Source: Catellatospora citrea (lineage in GTDB: Bacteria; Actinomycetota; Actinomycetes; Mycobacteriales; Micromonosporaceae). Taken from it: DNA of 64,000 nt. The stretch spans positions 1,798,001-1,862,000 of the forward strand of contig NZ_RAPR01000001.1 in the NCBI RefSeq assembly GCF_003610235.1, given 5' to 3'. Shown one piece after another: positions 25,025-34,208 of the stretch (the first letter of the stretch is position 1; each line of letters starts with the position of its first letter). The notes under the pieces were generated by a model. It did not search any database and was not told the DNA's origin. It saw only the letters and a program-made list of their open reading frames with translations. The position numbers were made by a program, and so were the translations under genes.

Positions 25025-25780
25025 ATGTTCATGGATGTGTTGCCGATCCTGGCGTCGGCGGCCGAGGAGCAGCCCCCCGCGCTCAGCGTGGCGCTGGCGG
25101 TGGAGGACTTCGCCCCCACGCTGCTGGCGTTCGCCGGGTTCCTGCTGCTGGCGCCGTCCGCGCTGGGCCGGATCGGCGCCGTCCTGATGGGTGCGGGCGG
25201 TGCGTCGAAGTCCACCTGGAAGCTGCTGCACGCCGCCTGGTCGATCGACGTCGACTGGCTCGACGACCTGCTCTTCCCGCTGCTGGCCGCGGGCGGGCTG
25301 CTGCTGGCGCTGTCGCTGCACCAGTCGCTGCGGTGGTGGCGCTGGCCGCTGCTGCTGATCGGCGCCGGCGTCGCGACCCTCGCCGTGCAGGCCCACTCGG
25401 TGCAGCCCGCGTTCGTCTTCGCCACCGCGATCGTGATCTGGATCAGCGTGCTCGGCACGGTGCGCGCCTGGAAGCACGGCAACGCGCTCGCGGCCGGGCT
25501 CTTCCCGGTGAGCGTGCTGGCCGTGATCGTGCTGGTCCCGCTGCGCGGCCACGCGGCCAGCGACGCGCTGGCCTTCCAGTGGGTGCAGCAGGGCATGAAC
25601 ACCATGGCCCAGGGCATCTTCTTCGTCGCCGCCCTGCTCACCTACCGCGCGGTGAAGGGCAAGGGCAAGGACTTCACCGACGCCGACACCGTCGACCGGC
25701 AGTGGCCCGCCGACGAGCACACCGGCTACGACGGCACCCGCCGCTACGAACCGCAGGGCGGCCGCCGCCGCCGGCTCTGA
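25025..25780 (+). CDS. Polytopic membrane protein of unrecognised family (paralogue of 45056-45715)
   Basis: A 251-residue protein with about seven hydrophobic helices. Conserved with its paralogue at 45056-45715 are EDFAPTLLAFAGFLLL, GGASKSTWKLLHAAW, the LFPLLAAGGLLL helix, SVQPAFV and FQWVQQGMNTMAQGIFFVAALLTYRA. The KSTWKL loop between helices 1 and 2 is the best family marker. The last 45 residues are charged and probably cytoplasmic. ATG 25025 was chosen at the start of homology. I do not recognise a function. Confidence 0.75.
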   Translation: MFMDVLPILASAAEEQPPALSVALAVEDFAPTLLAFAGFLLLAPSALGRIGAVLMGAGGASKSTWKLLHAAWSIDVDWLDDLLFPLLAAGGLLLALSLHQSLRWWRWPLLLIGAGVATLAVQAHSVQPAFVFATAIVIWISVLGTVRAWKHGNALAAGLFPVSVLAVIVLVPLRGHAASDALAFQWVQQGMNTMAQGIFFVAALLTYRAVKGKGKDFTDADTVDRQWPADEHTGYDGTRRYEPQGGRRRRL

Positions 25781-25816
25781 CGGACAGCCGTGCTTCGGAC
25801 GAGCGCCATGCCGCAC

Positions 25817-25836
25817 GGGTGCCCTGGCAGGCACCC
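25817..25836. terminator. Hairpin between convergent membrane-protein and IclR genes
   Basis: GGGTGCC and GGCACCC (7 bp each) enclose CTGGCA in the 64-bp space between the two stops. It could end transcription from either side. Confidence 0.5.
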
Positions 25837-25844
25837 TGCCGCGG

Positions 25845-26654
25845 TCAGGCCACGTAGCCCAGCTGCTCCGAGATCCGCGCGGCCGCGGCCATCAGCTCCT
25901 GCGCGTTGCCGGACTGCTCGGGCTTGAAGCGCGCGGCCGGACCGGCGACGCTGAGCACGGCGACCACGTGGCCGTCGTGGTCGAACACCGGCGCGGCGAT
26001 CGACGCGGCCCCGGCCTGCCGCTCGCCGAGCGAGGTCGCGTAGCCGCGCTTGCGGATGACGGCCAGCTCCTTGCGCAGCTTCGCCGGGTCGGTGACGGTC
26101 TTGTCGGTCAGCGGCTGCAGCGGGTGGCGCTCCAGGTAGGCGTCCACGTCACTGTCGGGCAGGAAGGCCAGGAACGCCTTCGACGACCCGCCCGCATGCA
26201 GCGGGTACGGGATGCCGAGCGTGACCTCCATGCGCAGCTCCTGGTCGGGCACGACCTGGTCGACGTAGAGGCGGGTGTCGCCGCGGCGCAGCGACAGGGT
26301 CGCCGTCTCACCGGTCGCCTCGGCGAGCTGGCGCAGCTCGGGTGCGGCCATCGCGCGCAGGTCGGTGCGGGCCAGGTAGGCCCGGCCCAGCGAGACCGCG
26401 GCGTGGCCGAGCGCGTATCGCCGCGTCACCGGGTCGACCGTGATCAGGTCGCGGCTGCGCAGCGCGGTGAGGATGCGGTGCACCGCGGCCTTGGTCAGCC
26501 CCAGCGCGGTCGCGATCTCGGTGACGCCCAGGTCGGGGTGTCCGCTGCGGCCGAAGTAGAGCAGCACGTCCATGGCGCGCTCGACGGCGGCGATGGAGCG
26601 GGACTGGCTGTCGTCGTCAGCGGTGACGGTCGACTTCGCAGCGGCAGTGGGCAC
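25845..26654 (-). CDS. IclR family transcriptional regulator
   Basis: A 269-residue regulator. The N-terminal winged helix (residues 20-85) reads SIAAVERAMDVLLYFG, then VTEIATALGLTKAAVHRILTALRSRDL. The C-terminal effector domain (100-265) has LRRGDTRLYVDQV, GIPYPLHAGGSSKAFLAFL, KRGYATSLGERQAGAASIAAPVFDHDGHVVAVLSVAGP, all typical. GTG 26654 follows an AGGAGG site. It is divergent from the 26801 operon and a candidate operator lies in the shared region. It is the only IclR protein here and the natural candidate for the six related palindromes. Confidence 0.95.
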   Translation of the reverse strand: MPTAAAKSTVTADDDSQSRSIAAVERAMDVLLYFGRSGHPDLGVTEIATALGLTKAAVHRILTALRSRDLITVDPVTRRYALGHAAVSLGRAYLARTDLRAMAAPELRQLAEATGETATLSLRRGDTRLYVDQVVPDQELRMEVTLGIPYPLHAGGSSKAFLAFLPDSDVDAYLERHPLQPLTDKTVTDPAKLRKELAVIRKRGYATSLGERQAGAASIAAPVFDHDGHVVAVLSVAGPAARFKPEQSGNAQELMAAAARISEQLGYVA

Positions 26655-26727
26655 GGGTCCTCCTGAGAGCGCGGACGGTCGCCAGTGTAGATCCAGCCGC
26701 GTTCCGCGCGCAGAGGCCGCACGGGCG

Positions 26728-26787
26728 TTGACAGGTGCGCGACCGAGTCGTTACCTTCACGGCAACAGCGTTTCCTAATGCGAAACG
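26728..26787 (+). promoter_or_regulatory. Promoter with proposed IclR operator 4
   Basis: TTGACA (26728-26733), an 18-bp gap and TACCTT (26752-26757) form a plausible -35/-10 pair. The operator core GCAACAGCGTTTCC (26762-26775; 11 of 14 matches) begins four bases later, over the likely start of transcription. CGTTTC and GAAACG (26770-26775 and 26782-26787) form a second inverted pair. This fits repression of the divergent operon and perhaps autoregulation. Confidence 0.65.
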
Positions 26788-26800
26788 GAGGGCGGTGGCG

Positions 26801-27781
26801 GTGGACGGCGCACACCTGCGTTCGGTGCTGAGCCAGTGGCCCAGCGGCGTCGCCGTGGTCACCACCATGGTGACCGAGCCCGACGGCGCCCGCCGCCCCC
26901 ACGGCATGACCGCCAGCTCATTCTCCTCGGTCAGCCTCGATCCGCCACTGGTCTCGGTCTGCCTGGGCAATCATCTGCCCACGCGGCTGATGGTCGAGCA
27001 GGCGGGGGTGTTCGCGCTGAGCTTCCTCGGCAAGGACCAGGCCGAGATCGGCCGACGTTTCGCGGGCGCGCGACCGGGCGAGGACCGCTTCGCCGGGCTC
27101 GACTGGCTGACCGGGCCGACCGGCTGCCCCATGCTGGCCGACGCGACCGGCCGCCTCGACTGCACCGTGGAGCACGCGTACCCGGGCGGCGACCACACCA
27201 TCTTCGTCGGCCGGGTCGTCGACGCGGCGGTGCCGCGGATCACCGCGCCGCTGCTGTTCCACTCGCGCGCGTGGGGCCAGCTGGCCGACCCGCTGCCCGA
27301 GGAGATCACCATGACGGTGCTCGACGACCCCGCCGCCGAACGGGCGCCCACGCTGCTCGTCCGCGACCCCGGCGACGTCGTGCACGTGGCCGCCGCGGCG
27401 GCGCACGCGCCCGTGCTGGCGTACGTCACCGATGCCTTCTCCCCCGCCCGCGAGGCCGACGTGCTCGCCGCGATCGACGCCCTGGCCGGACTGCCCGGGG
27501 TCACCCTGGGCTGCGCCGAGACCAGCCCGGCGTCCCCGCTGCAGGTGCGCCGGGTGCTGCAGGACGCCGTGGTGCGCACCCGGCCCGCGCCGGTGCGGGT
27601 GCGACTGCTCGCCCACCACGGCCTCGGCCTGGTGAACGCGCTGGTCGCGATGAAGAGCGGGGTGCACCGTTTCGACACCGTGCTCGACCCCGGCTCCGGC
27701 GGCCTGCCCGCGCAGGACCTGCTGCTGCTGGCCCGCCAGCTCGGCGTGGCATGCGCGCCGCTGCCCGGCCTCCATCCCTGA
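26801..27781 (+). CDS. Flavin reductase fused to a degenerate HMG-CoA-lyase-like domain
   Basis: The 326-residue product has two parts. Residues 1-165 are a flavin reductase of the HpaC/DIM6 type (WPSGVAVVTTMV, HGMTASSFSSVSLDPPLVSVCLG, GRRFAGA, FVGRVVDA, HSRAWG). Residues 175-326 resemble the C-terminal half of HMGL-like barrels: AETSPASPLQVRRVLQDAV, VRVRLLAHHGLGLVNALVAMKSGVHRFDT, then a GG-loop and QDLLLLARQLG. The lyase metal motif is reduced to AHHGLG and the catalytic Cys loop is lost, so a structural or regulatory role is likely. GTG 26801 has GGAGG nine bases upstream. The reductase probably supplies FMNH2/FADH2 to the next gene's product. Confidence 0.8.
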   Translation: MDGAHLRSVLSQWPSGVAVVTTMVTEPDGARRPHGMTASSFSSVSLDPPLVSVCLGNHLPTRLMVEQAGVFALSFLGKDQAEIGRRFAGARPGEDRFAGLDWLTGPTGCPMLADATGRLDCTVEHAYPGGDHTIFVGRVVDAAVPRITAPLLFHSRAWGQLADPLPEEITMTVLDDPAAERAPTLLVRDPGDVVHVAAAAAHAPVLAYVTDAFSPAREADVLAAIDALAGLPGVTLGCAETSPASPLQVRRVLQDAVVRTRPAPVRVRLLAHHGLGLVNALVAMKSGVHRFDTVLDPGSGGLPAQDLLLLARQLGVACAPLPGLHP

Positions 27782-27817
27782 CGAACTCGCCTGACCATCC
27801 ACAAGGGAGTGCACGAA

Positions 27818-29104
27818 ATGGCAGACCGGCTCATCGGCCAGCGCCTCGTCGACGACATGACCGACGCCGAACTCGACCGCGCGGCCCGCGTGGAAGCGGT
27901 GCTGCCCGCGCTGCGCGCCGCGGCCGAGCAGGCCGACGCGGCCGGGGAGTTCCCGGTCGGCCACGTCGCGCTGCTGCGCGAGGCCGGGCTGCTCGGCCTG
28001 GTCGTGCCGCAGGAGTACGGCGGCCTCGGCGGCGGCCTGCGCGACCTGGCCGCGGCGACGTTCGCGATGGGCAGTGCCTGTCCGTCGACCGCGCTGGCCT
28101 TCTTCTTCCACAACACCAGCGCCTCGCGCGGGCTGCTGCCGCTGGAGGCGATCGACGCCGGGCTGTTCGACGACGCCGACGTGCCGGTGGTGCGGGCCTT
28201 CGCCGAGCAGGTGCTGCGCCGCATGGCCGGCGGGATGTGGCTGGCCAACTTCGCCAGCGAGTCGGTCAAGAGCGCCAGCGCCAACATCGCCATCTCCACC
28301 ACGGCCCGTCCCGCGACCCGCGACGGCGTCGAGGGCTGGCTGATCACCGGCGAGAAGTCGTTCGGCTGCGCCACCGGCGTCGCCGACACCTACCTGGTCA
28401 CCGCCCGCCTCGACGGCACCGACACCGCCGCCGGGCTGGCCCTGTTCCTGGTGCCGCGCGAGGCCGAGGGCGTCGCCTCCCGCCCGGCCTGGGACGGCCT
28501 CGGCATGCGCGGCTCCGCCAACCACGGCATCACCCTGCAAGACGTGTGGGTGCCCGCGACCGAGGCGCTGACCGTGCCCGGCGCGTTCGTGAAGATGCTG
28601 CAGTGCAGCCGGGGCAGCTTCGTCGGCAACCAGCTCGCCATCACCGCCGTGTACGTCGGCTGCGCCCAGGGCGTCTACGACGAGACGTTGCAGCGGCTGA
28701 CCAGCAGGACGTTCGCCGACACCGGACGGCCCATTGCCGAGTCCCCCATGCACCAGGTGATCATCGGGGACATGACCGAGAACCTGGAGACGGCGTACCT
28801 CTGGCTGCGCCGCCAGCTGCTGCTGGAGACGTCCGAGCCGCCCATCGCGCCCAAGCACGAGGTCTACCGGCAGTGGCGGCTGGCCAAGGGGTCCATCTGC
28901 GAGAACGCGTTCGCGGTCGCGGTCGGCGCGTTCAAGGCGTCGGGCACCTCCGGCGCGACGCTGCACGGCACCATGGGCCGCGCGCTGCGCGACCTGTCGA
29001 TGGGCCTGGTCATGACGTTCCCCCCGGAGCGGGGACGACTGGAGGCCGCGGGCATGATCACCGCCGACCGGGCCAACGACCTGTTCGCGAGCGTGCCCAA
29101 GTGA
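27818..29104 (+). CDS. Acyl-CoA dehydrogenase-fold flavoprotein, possibly a two-component monooxygenase
   Basis: A 428-residue protein of the acyl-CoA dehydrogenase superfamily: VVPQEYGGLGGGLRDLA near residue 62, FGCATGVADTYLVTAR near 184, GMRGSANHGITLQDVWVP near 230, and GTSGATLHGTMGRALRDLSMG near 385. The last segment, where beta-oxidation enzymes have the catalytic Glu and GEGT motif, differs. It resembles the HsaA/DszC/HpaH branch that hydroxylates with reduced flavin. An adjacent flavin reductase supports that reading. True dehydrogenase activity is not excluded. Confidence 0.82.
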   Translation: MADRLIGQRLVDDMTDAELDRAARVEAVLPALRAAAEQADAAGEFPVGHVALLREAGLLGLVVPQEYGGLGGGLRDLAAATFAMGSACPSTALAFFFHNTSASRGLLPLEAIDAGLFDDADVPVVRAFAEQVLRRMAGGMWLANFASESVKSASANIAISTTARPATRDGVEGWLITGEKSFGCATGVADTYLVTARLDGTDTAAGLALFLVPREAEGVASRPAWDGLGMRGSANHGITLQDVWVPATEALTVPGAFVKMLQCSRGSFVGNQLAITAVYVGCAQGVYDETLQRLTSRTFADTGRPIAESPMHQVIIGDMTENLETAYLWLRRQLLLETSEPPIAPKHEVYRQWRLAKGSICENAFAVAVGAFKASGTSGATLHGTMGRALRDLSMGLVMTFPPERGRLEAAGMITADRANDLFASVPK

Positions 29105-30576
29105 GCGCCCGGCCTGAGGCCGTCGCCGACCTGGTCGACGGGCACTGGCAGGACTGCGCCGACCCGCTCGGCTTCACGTTGCAGGACCCGGCCACCGGCG
29201 AGCCCGTCGGCGCGGCCGTGGGCAGCGACCCCGCGCGTGTCGAGAAGGCCGTGGCCGCGGCGACCGCGGTGCACGAGTCCGGCGCCTGGTCCGAGCTGCC
29301 CACGACCGAGCGCGCTGACGTGCTCGACGCGGTCGCGACCCGGGTCGAGGCGGCCGGCGCCGACATCGCCGCGATCGAGTCGTTCGCGACCGGCGTGCCG
29401 ATCTCGCAGACCATGCCGCTGTCGGTCATCCTCGGCGGCGCGTTCCGGCTGGCCGCGATGCAGCTGCGCGAGGGCTGGCTGAGCAGCGCCATGCCGCGCG
29501 AGGACGGCCGGCTCGCGCACGTCGACCGGCTGCCCTGGGGACCCGCGGCCTGCCTGGTCCCGTGGAACGCGCCCGCGCCGATGGCCGCGCACAAGGCCGC
29601 CAACGCGCTCGCCGCGGGCTGCCCCACCATCGTCAAACCCAGCGAGTACGCCCCCTACGGCACGCAGCTGCTGGCGCGGGCGGTGCACGCGGTGCTGGCC
29701 GAGGCGGGACTGCCCGGCGGGCTGTTCCAGCTCGTGCACGGCGACGCGGGCACCGGCGCGCGGCTGGTGGGCGACCCGCGTGTGCGGGCCGTGTCGTTCA
29801 CCGGCGGGCTGGCCGGCGGCCGGGCCGTCGCGGCGGCCTGCGCGTACGACATCAAGCCCGTGCAGCTGGAACTCGGCGGCAACAACCCGCTGCTGGTGCT
29901 GCCCGACGCGGACACCGCGGCCGCCGCCCGTGCCGCCGCCGACCTGCTCACCACGCTCAACGGGCAGTGGTGCCGGGCGCTGGGCCGCCTGATCGTGCCC
30001 GCGGGCCGGGCCGACGAGATCCTCGACGCGGCCCTGTCCCGGCTGGCCGCGCTGCGGGTCGGCGCACCGCTCGACCCCGACACCGACTTCGGCCCGCTGG
30101 TCCACTCCGGACACCGCGACCGGGTCGCCGCCGCCCGCGACGCGCTCGTCGGCCACGGCGGCACCGCGCACGCCCCGCTCACCGTGCCCGGACACGGCAA
30201 CTACCTCAGCCCGACGCTGGTCACCGGCGTCGACCCGGGGCACACCACGCACGAGATCTTCGGCCCGGTCGCGGCCGTGCACACCTATGACACCGTCGAC
30301 GAGGCCGTGGCGCTGGCCAACGGCACGCCGTACGGGCTGGAGGCGTACGTGTCCGGGACCGACCAGGACGCCGCGCTCGCGGTCGCGCGGCGGCTGCGCG
30401 CGGGCGAGGTGAAGGTCAACGGGTCCAGCGTGATGAGCCTGCATCTGTTCACCCCGCGCCCGGCCTGGGGGCTGTCCGGATACTCGGAGGAGGGCACGGC
30501 CGAGACGCTGCGCTTCTTCACCAACCCGCGGGTCGTCGGCGTCGAGGGCGGCTTCGCGCTGCACGGCCGCCCGTGA
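29101..30576 (+). CDS. Aldehyde dehydrogenase (NAD(P)+), first copy
   Basis: A 491-residue ALDH. It has LVPWNAPAPMAAHKAANALAAG near residue 150, IVKPSEYAP, FTGGLAGGRAVA near 232, the general base in LELGGNNP near 258, and the catalytic Cys in NGQWCRALGRL near 293 (less common than GQxC-xA). The C-terminal FGPVAAVHTYDTVDEAVALAN is standard. GTG 29101 overlaps the previous stop by 4 bp. It probably oxidises an aldehyde released by the oxygenase or retro-aldolase step. Confidence 0.92.
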   Translation: MSARPEAVADLVDGHWQDCADPLGFTLQDPATGEPVGAAVGSDPARVEKAVAAATAVHESGAWSELPTTERADVLDAVATRVEAAGADIAAIESFATGVPISQTMPLSVILGGAFRLAAMQLREGWLSSAMPREDGRLAHVDRLPWGPAACLVPWNAPAPMAAHKAANALAAGCPTIVKPSEYAPYGTQLLARAVHAVLAEAGLPGGLFQLVHGDAGTGARLVGDPRVRAVSFTGGLAGGRAVAAACAYDIKPVQLELGGNNPLLVLPDADTAAAARAAADLLTTLNGQWCRALGRLIVPAGRADEILDAALSRLAALRVGAPLDPDTDFGPLVHSGHRDRVAAARDALVGHGGTAHAPLTVPGHGNYLSPTLVTGVDPGHTTHEIFGPVAAVHTYDTVDEAVALANGTPYGLEAYVSGTDQDAALAVARRLRAGEVKVNGSSVMSLHLFTPRPAWGLSGYSEEGTAETLRFFTNPRVVGVEGGFALHGRP

Positions 30577-31427
30577 CCGCCGCGGCGCTGCGGGCCCTGC
30601 TCGCCGCAGGCGGCGTCACCCACCTGCCCGGCGTGTACGACCCACCCACCGCGACGCTGGCCGTGCGCGCCGGACACCGGGCCGCGCACCTGTCCGGGGC
30701 CGCCTGCGCCGCCCTCGACCTGGGGCTGCCCGACCTGGGTTACGTGCACGGCACGCACATCGCCGAACGCGCCGCCCGGATCACGCCCGCGCTGGGCGGC
30801 GTGCCGCTGCTGGCCGACGCCGACACCGGCTACGGCGACGCCCTGCAAGCGGTGTGGACCGCCCGGCGCTACGCGGCGGCGGGCGTGTCCGGGCTGCACC
30901 TGGAGGACCAGGTGATGCCGAAGCGCTGCGGCCACCTCGCGGGCAAGGAACTGGTCGACGCCGACACGGCCGCCCGCAAGATCCGGGCGGTGGTGTCCGA
31001 CGGGACCGGAATCGTGCTCGTCGCGCGGACTGACGCGTACACCGTGACCGGGTTGGACGACGCGATCGCCCGCGGCCGGGACTACGCGGCGGCCGGCGCG
31101 GACGCCGTGTTCCTGGAGGGCGTGTCCGACCTGGACGACCTGGCCCGCGCCCACGCCGCGCTGCCGGGCGTCCCGCTGGTGCTCAACCGCTCGGAGGCGG
31201 GTGGACCCACCGCCGCGGCGAGCGACGCCGACCTGGCCGGCGCCGGGGTGCGCCTGGTGCTGCACCCGGTCGCGCCTCTGCTGGCAGCCCTGCACGCCGC
31301 CGACCGTGCCTACCGCGAGATCGCCGCCACGGGCCGGGCGGGCGTGGACCGGCTGGCCTGGTCGGAGTTCACCGGGCTCGTCGGCCAGGACGAGGCGCTG
31401 GCCCTGGACGCGAAGAACAGCCGATGA
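30573..31427 (+). CDS. Isocitrate lyase/PEP mutase superfamily lyase
   Basis: A 284-residue member of the PEP mutase/2-methylisocitrate lyase group. Landmarks are LPGVYDPPTATLAVRAGHR near residue 18, the metal-binding DADTGYGDAL near 85, and LEDQVMPKRCGHLAGKELV near 110, where KRCGH is the isocitrate-lyase-type catalytic loop. With Cys present, a C-C lyase (oxaloacetate, 2-methylisocitrate or dimethylmalate type) is more likely than PEP mutase. Overlaps the ALDH by 4 bp. Confidence 0.9.
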   Translation: MTAAALRALLAAGGVTHLPGVYDPPTATLAVRAGHRAAHLSGAACAALDLGLPDLGYVHGTHIAERAARITPALGGVPLLADADTGYGDALQAVWTARRYAAAGVSGLHLEDQVMPKRCGHLAGKELVDADTAARKIRAVVSDGTGIVLVARTDAYTVTGLDDAIARGRDYAAAGADAVFLEGVSDLDDLARAHAALPGVPLVLNRSEAGGPTAAASDADLAGAGVRLVLHPVAPLLAALHAADRAYREIAATGRAGVDRLAWSEFTGLVGQDEALALDAKNSR

Positions 31428-31490
31428 CCGCCCCCGCTCCCTCGTCGAGGGCGAGCGACGCAGCATGACCGGAAGTCGGGAGGAGAGGGC

Positions 31491-32636
31491 ATGAGCAGGA
31501 TCATCGTGGCCGGGGCGGGGCCGGTCGGGTTGACCGCCGCGCTGGCGCTGGCGCGGCAGGGCGTCGCGGTGACCGTGCTGGAGGCGGGCGACGACCTGGC
31601 CGCCGAGTCACGGGCGTCGACGTTCCACCCGCCGACCCTGGAGATGCTGGCCGAGCTGGGCGTCGTCGACGCGCTGCTGGCCCGAGGGCTGATCGCGCCG
31701 ACGTTCGCCTACCGCGACCGGGCGGGTCACGTCGCCACGCTCGACCTGAGCGTGCTCGCCCGGGACACGCCCTACCCGTACCGCGTGCAGTGCGAGCAGT
31801 CGAAACTCACCCCGATCCTGCGGGCCGAGGTCGAGGCGGCCGGGGGTGTCATCCGCTTCGGCTGGCCGGTGGCCGGTGTCGACCAGGTCGCCGACGGCGT
31901 GGTGGTCCGGGCCGCCGACGGCCGGATCGAGCGCGGCGGCTGGCTGATCGCCGCCGACGGGGCCCACTCGGCGGTGCGCCGCTCACTCGGCGTGGAGTTC
32001 GCGGGTATCACGTACCCGGAGCGTTTCCTGGTCGCGTCGACCGACGAGGACCTGCCGGGCCTGCTCGACGACCTGGCCGAGGTCAACTACGTGTTCGACC
32101 CGGTCGACTGGTCGGTGCTGCTGCGTACGCCGGATCACTGGCGGGTGCTGCTGCCGACGCCCGACGGCACGCCCGACCGCGACGAGCTGGACCGGCTCGA
32201 CGGGCGGCTGCGACAGGTCGCCGATCCGGGGCGGCCGTGGCAGGTCGCCCACGCCAGCATCTACCGCGTACACCAGCGGGTGGCCGAGCGGTTCCAGGTC
32301 GGACGGGTCCTGCTGGCCGGGGACGCCGCGCACGTCAACAACCCGCTCGGCGGGCTGGGCATGAACTCGGGCATCCACGACGCGGTCGTGTACGCCCGCG
32401 CGCTGGTCACCGGCGACGGCGCGGTCCGGCTGGCCACCACGCAGCGACGGCGTATCGCCCTGGAGTACGTGCAGACCGTCTCGCACCAGAACTACCAGCG
32501 CCTCACCGCCACCGACCCGGCGGCGCGCACGGCGTACCTGGACGAGATCCGCGCCACCGCGGCCGACCCGGCCCGCGCCCGCGCCCACCTGCTGCGCGCC
32601 TGCATGATCTCCTCCCTGCGCCCGGTGCCCGCGTGA
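31491..32636 (+). CDS. FAD-dependent aromatic hydroxylase/monooxygenase
   Basis: A 381-residue class A flavoprotein monooxygenase. The dinucleotide fold VAGAGPVGLTAALALARQG opens the protein; GWLIAADGAHSAVRRSLGV near residue 148 is the DG motif; RVLLAGDAAHVNNPLGGLGMNSGIHDA near 272 is the GD motif. The shape fits the PheA/UbiH/TfdB group that hydroxylates phenols or heteroaromatic acids with NAD(P)H. The C-terminal thioredoxin-like domain of phenol hydroxylases is absent. ATG 31491 has GGAGAGG upstream. Confidence 0.92.
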   Translation: MSRIIVAGAGPVGLTAALALARQGVAVTVLEAGDDLAAESRASTFHPPTLEMLAELGVVDALLARGLIAPTFAYRDRAGHVATLDLSVLARDTPYPYRVQCEQSKLTPILRAEVEAAGGVIRFGWPVAGVDQVADGVVVRAADGRIERGGWLIAADGAHSAVRRSLGVEFAGITYPERFLVASTDEDLPGLLDDLAEVNYVFDPVDWSVLLRTPDHWRVLLPTPDGTPDRDELDRLDGRLRQVADPGRPWQVAHASIYRVHQRVAERFQVGRVLLAGDAAHVNNPLGGLGMNSGIHDAVVYARALVTGDGAVRLATTQRRRIALEYVQTVSHQNYQRLTATDPAARTAYLDEIRATAADPARARAHLLRACMISSLRPVPA

Positions 32637-32676
32637 ACGCCCAGGCCTCGCGGGTCACGCGTGGTGGGGAGGCGGC

Positions 32677-34125
32677 GTGAGCGAACGGATCGCGCGTTAC
32701 AACCCGGCGCGGGTGTACGAGCTGGTCGGCACCGTGCCCTCTGCCGATCCGGCACGGGTCGACGCCGTGGTGCGGGCCGCCGGCGCGGCGCAGCGGGACT
32801 GGGCGCGCACCGACGTCGCGGACCGGGTGGCCGCGCTGCGGGCCGCCGCCGACGCGGTCGAGCCGGACCTGCCGGTGCTGGCCGAGCTGCTGGCCCGCGA
32901 GTCGGGCAAGGTGCTGGCCGACTGCCGTGGCGAGCTCGGTTTCGCGTTGACGTTTCTACGCTGGGTGGCCGGCCAGGCCCCGCGAGTGCTCGCGGACACG
33001 GCGCTCGACGACGCGGCGGGACGGCTGCTGCTGCGCCGCCGCCCGTACGGCGTGGTCGCGGCGATCACTCCGTGGAACGCCCCGATCATCCTGTCCCTCC
33101 TGAAGATCGCCCCGGCGCTGGCGGCAGGCAACGCGGTCGTGGTCAAGCCGTCACCGCTCGCCCCGCTGGCCGTCGACCGCACGGTGCGGCTGCTCGCGTC
33201 GGCGCTGCCGGCCGCGGTGCTGCAGGTGCTGCACGGCGACGCCGAGGCGGGTGCCGCGCTGGTCGGGCACCCGCTGGTCGGCAAGGTCGCCTTCACCGGC
33301 GGCGCCGCGACGGCGCGGGTGGTCGCGGCGGCGGCCGCGACGCAGACCACGCCGACCGTGCTGGAGCTGGGCGGCAACGATCCGGTGCTGCTGCTCGACG
33401 ACGCCGACCTGTCCCCGGAACCGATGCGACGACTGGTCATGGCCTCGTTCGCGACCAGCGGTCAGGTGTGCATGGCGGCCAAACGGCTGTACGTGCCCGC
33501 AACCCGCCACGACGAGTTCGTCGCCGCGTACCGGCAGGCCGCCGACGAGGTGCTGTGCCTGGGCGATCCGCTCGCCGCCGGGGTCAGCACGGGTCCGGTG
33601 GTGACCGCCGAGGCGGCGGTCCGGATCACCGGGCTGGTCGAGGACGCGGTCGCGCGCGGCGGGCGGGCGCTGCCGGTGGGCCGGGCCGACCCGGGCACCG
33701 ACCTGCGGGCCGGGCACTTCGTCACGCCGACGCTGGTCACCGGTGTGCCCGAGGACGCTCCGCTGGTCGCCGAGGAGCAGTTCGGGCCGACCGTGCCGCT
33801 GCTGTCCTACCGCGACGAGGCCGACCTCGTGGCCCGTGCGAACGCGGGTGAGCTGGGGCTCGGCGCCTCGGTGTGGTCGGCCGACGAGGAGCGGGCGTTC
33901 GCCGTGGCACGGCGGCTGGAGGCCGGGTTCGTGTTCGTCAACACGCACAACCGCACCGGCATGTCGCTGCGCGCGCCGTTCGGCGGGGTGAAACGCTCCG
34001 GCTACGGCCGGGAGTACGGCGACGAGGGCATCGCCGAGTACGCGCAGACCTGTGTCGTGCACGCACCGGCCGCGTTCCGGGCGGGCGGCGCGGGCGCGGC
34101 GGCGAACGCGTACCCGGCGGCGTGA
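32677..34125 (+). CDS. Aldehyde dehydrogenase, second copy (succinate-semialdehyde/vanillin-type)
   Basis: A 482-residue ALDH distinct from the first. It has AAITPWNAPIILSLLKIAPALAAGN near residue 125, VVKPSPLAPLA, FTGGAATARVV near 205, ELGGNDPVLLLDDADL near 228 and the catalytic ATSGQVCMAAKRLYVP near 260. The C-terminal RAPFGGVKRSGYGREYGDEGI is a hallmark of semialdehyde and aromatic-aldehyde dehydrogenases. It starts at GTG 32677 within the same operon. Confidence 0.93.
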   Translation: MSERIARYNPARVYELVGTVPSADPARVDAVVRAAGAAQRDWARTDVADRVAALRAAADAVEPDLPVLAELLARESGKVLADCRGELGFALTFLRWVAGQAPRVLADTALDDAAGRLLLRRRPYGVVAAITPWNAPIILSLLKIAPALAAGNAVVVKPSPLAPLAVDRTVRLLASALPAAVLQVLHGDAEAGAALVGHPLVGKVAFTGGAATARVVAAAAATQTTPTVLELGGNDPVLLLDDADLSPEPMRRLVMASFATSGQVCMAAKRLYVPATRHDEFVAAYRQAADEVLCLGDPLAAGVSTGPVVTAEAAVRITGLVEDAVARGGRALPVGRADPGTDLRAGHFVTPTLVTGVPEDAPLVAEEQFGPTVPLLSYRDEADLVARANAGELGLGASVWSADEERAFAVARRLEAGFVFVNTHNRTGMSLRAPFGGVKRSGYGREYGDEGIAEYAQTCVVHAPAAFRAGGAGAAANAYPAA

Positions 34126-34208
34126 CCGGTCCGCCACGGTCGTGACCACCCACCGGGCGTGGCGGCCCGGGCGGCCCGGCCGGGCGGGTCGCCGCTTACG
34201 CTGCCGGG

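Noticed and set aside
26836..29100. Very long frame leading into the first aldehyde dehydrogenase
   Set aside because: The part before GTG 29101 is Arg-rich shadow over the flavin reductase and dehydrogenase-fold genes; the ALDH begins at 29101 with a 4-bp overlap.
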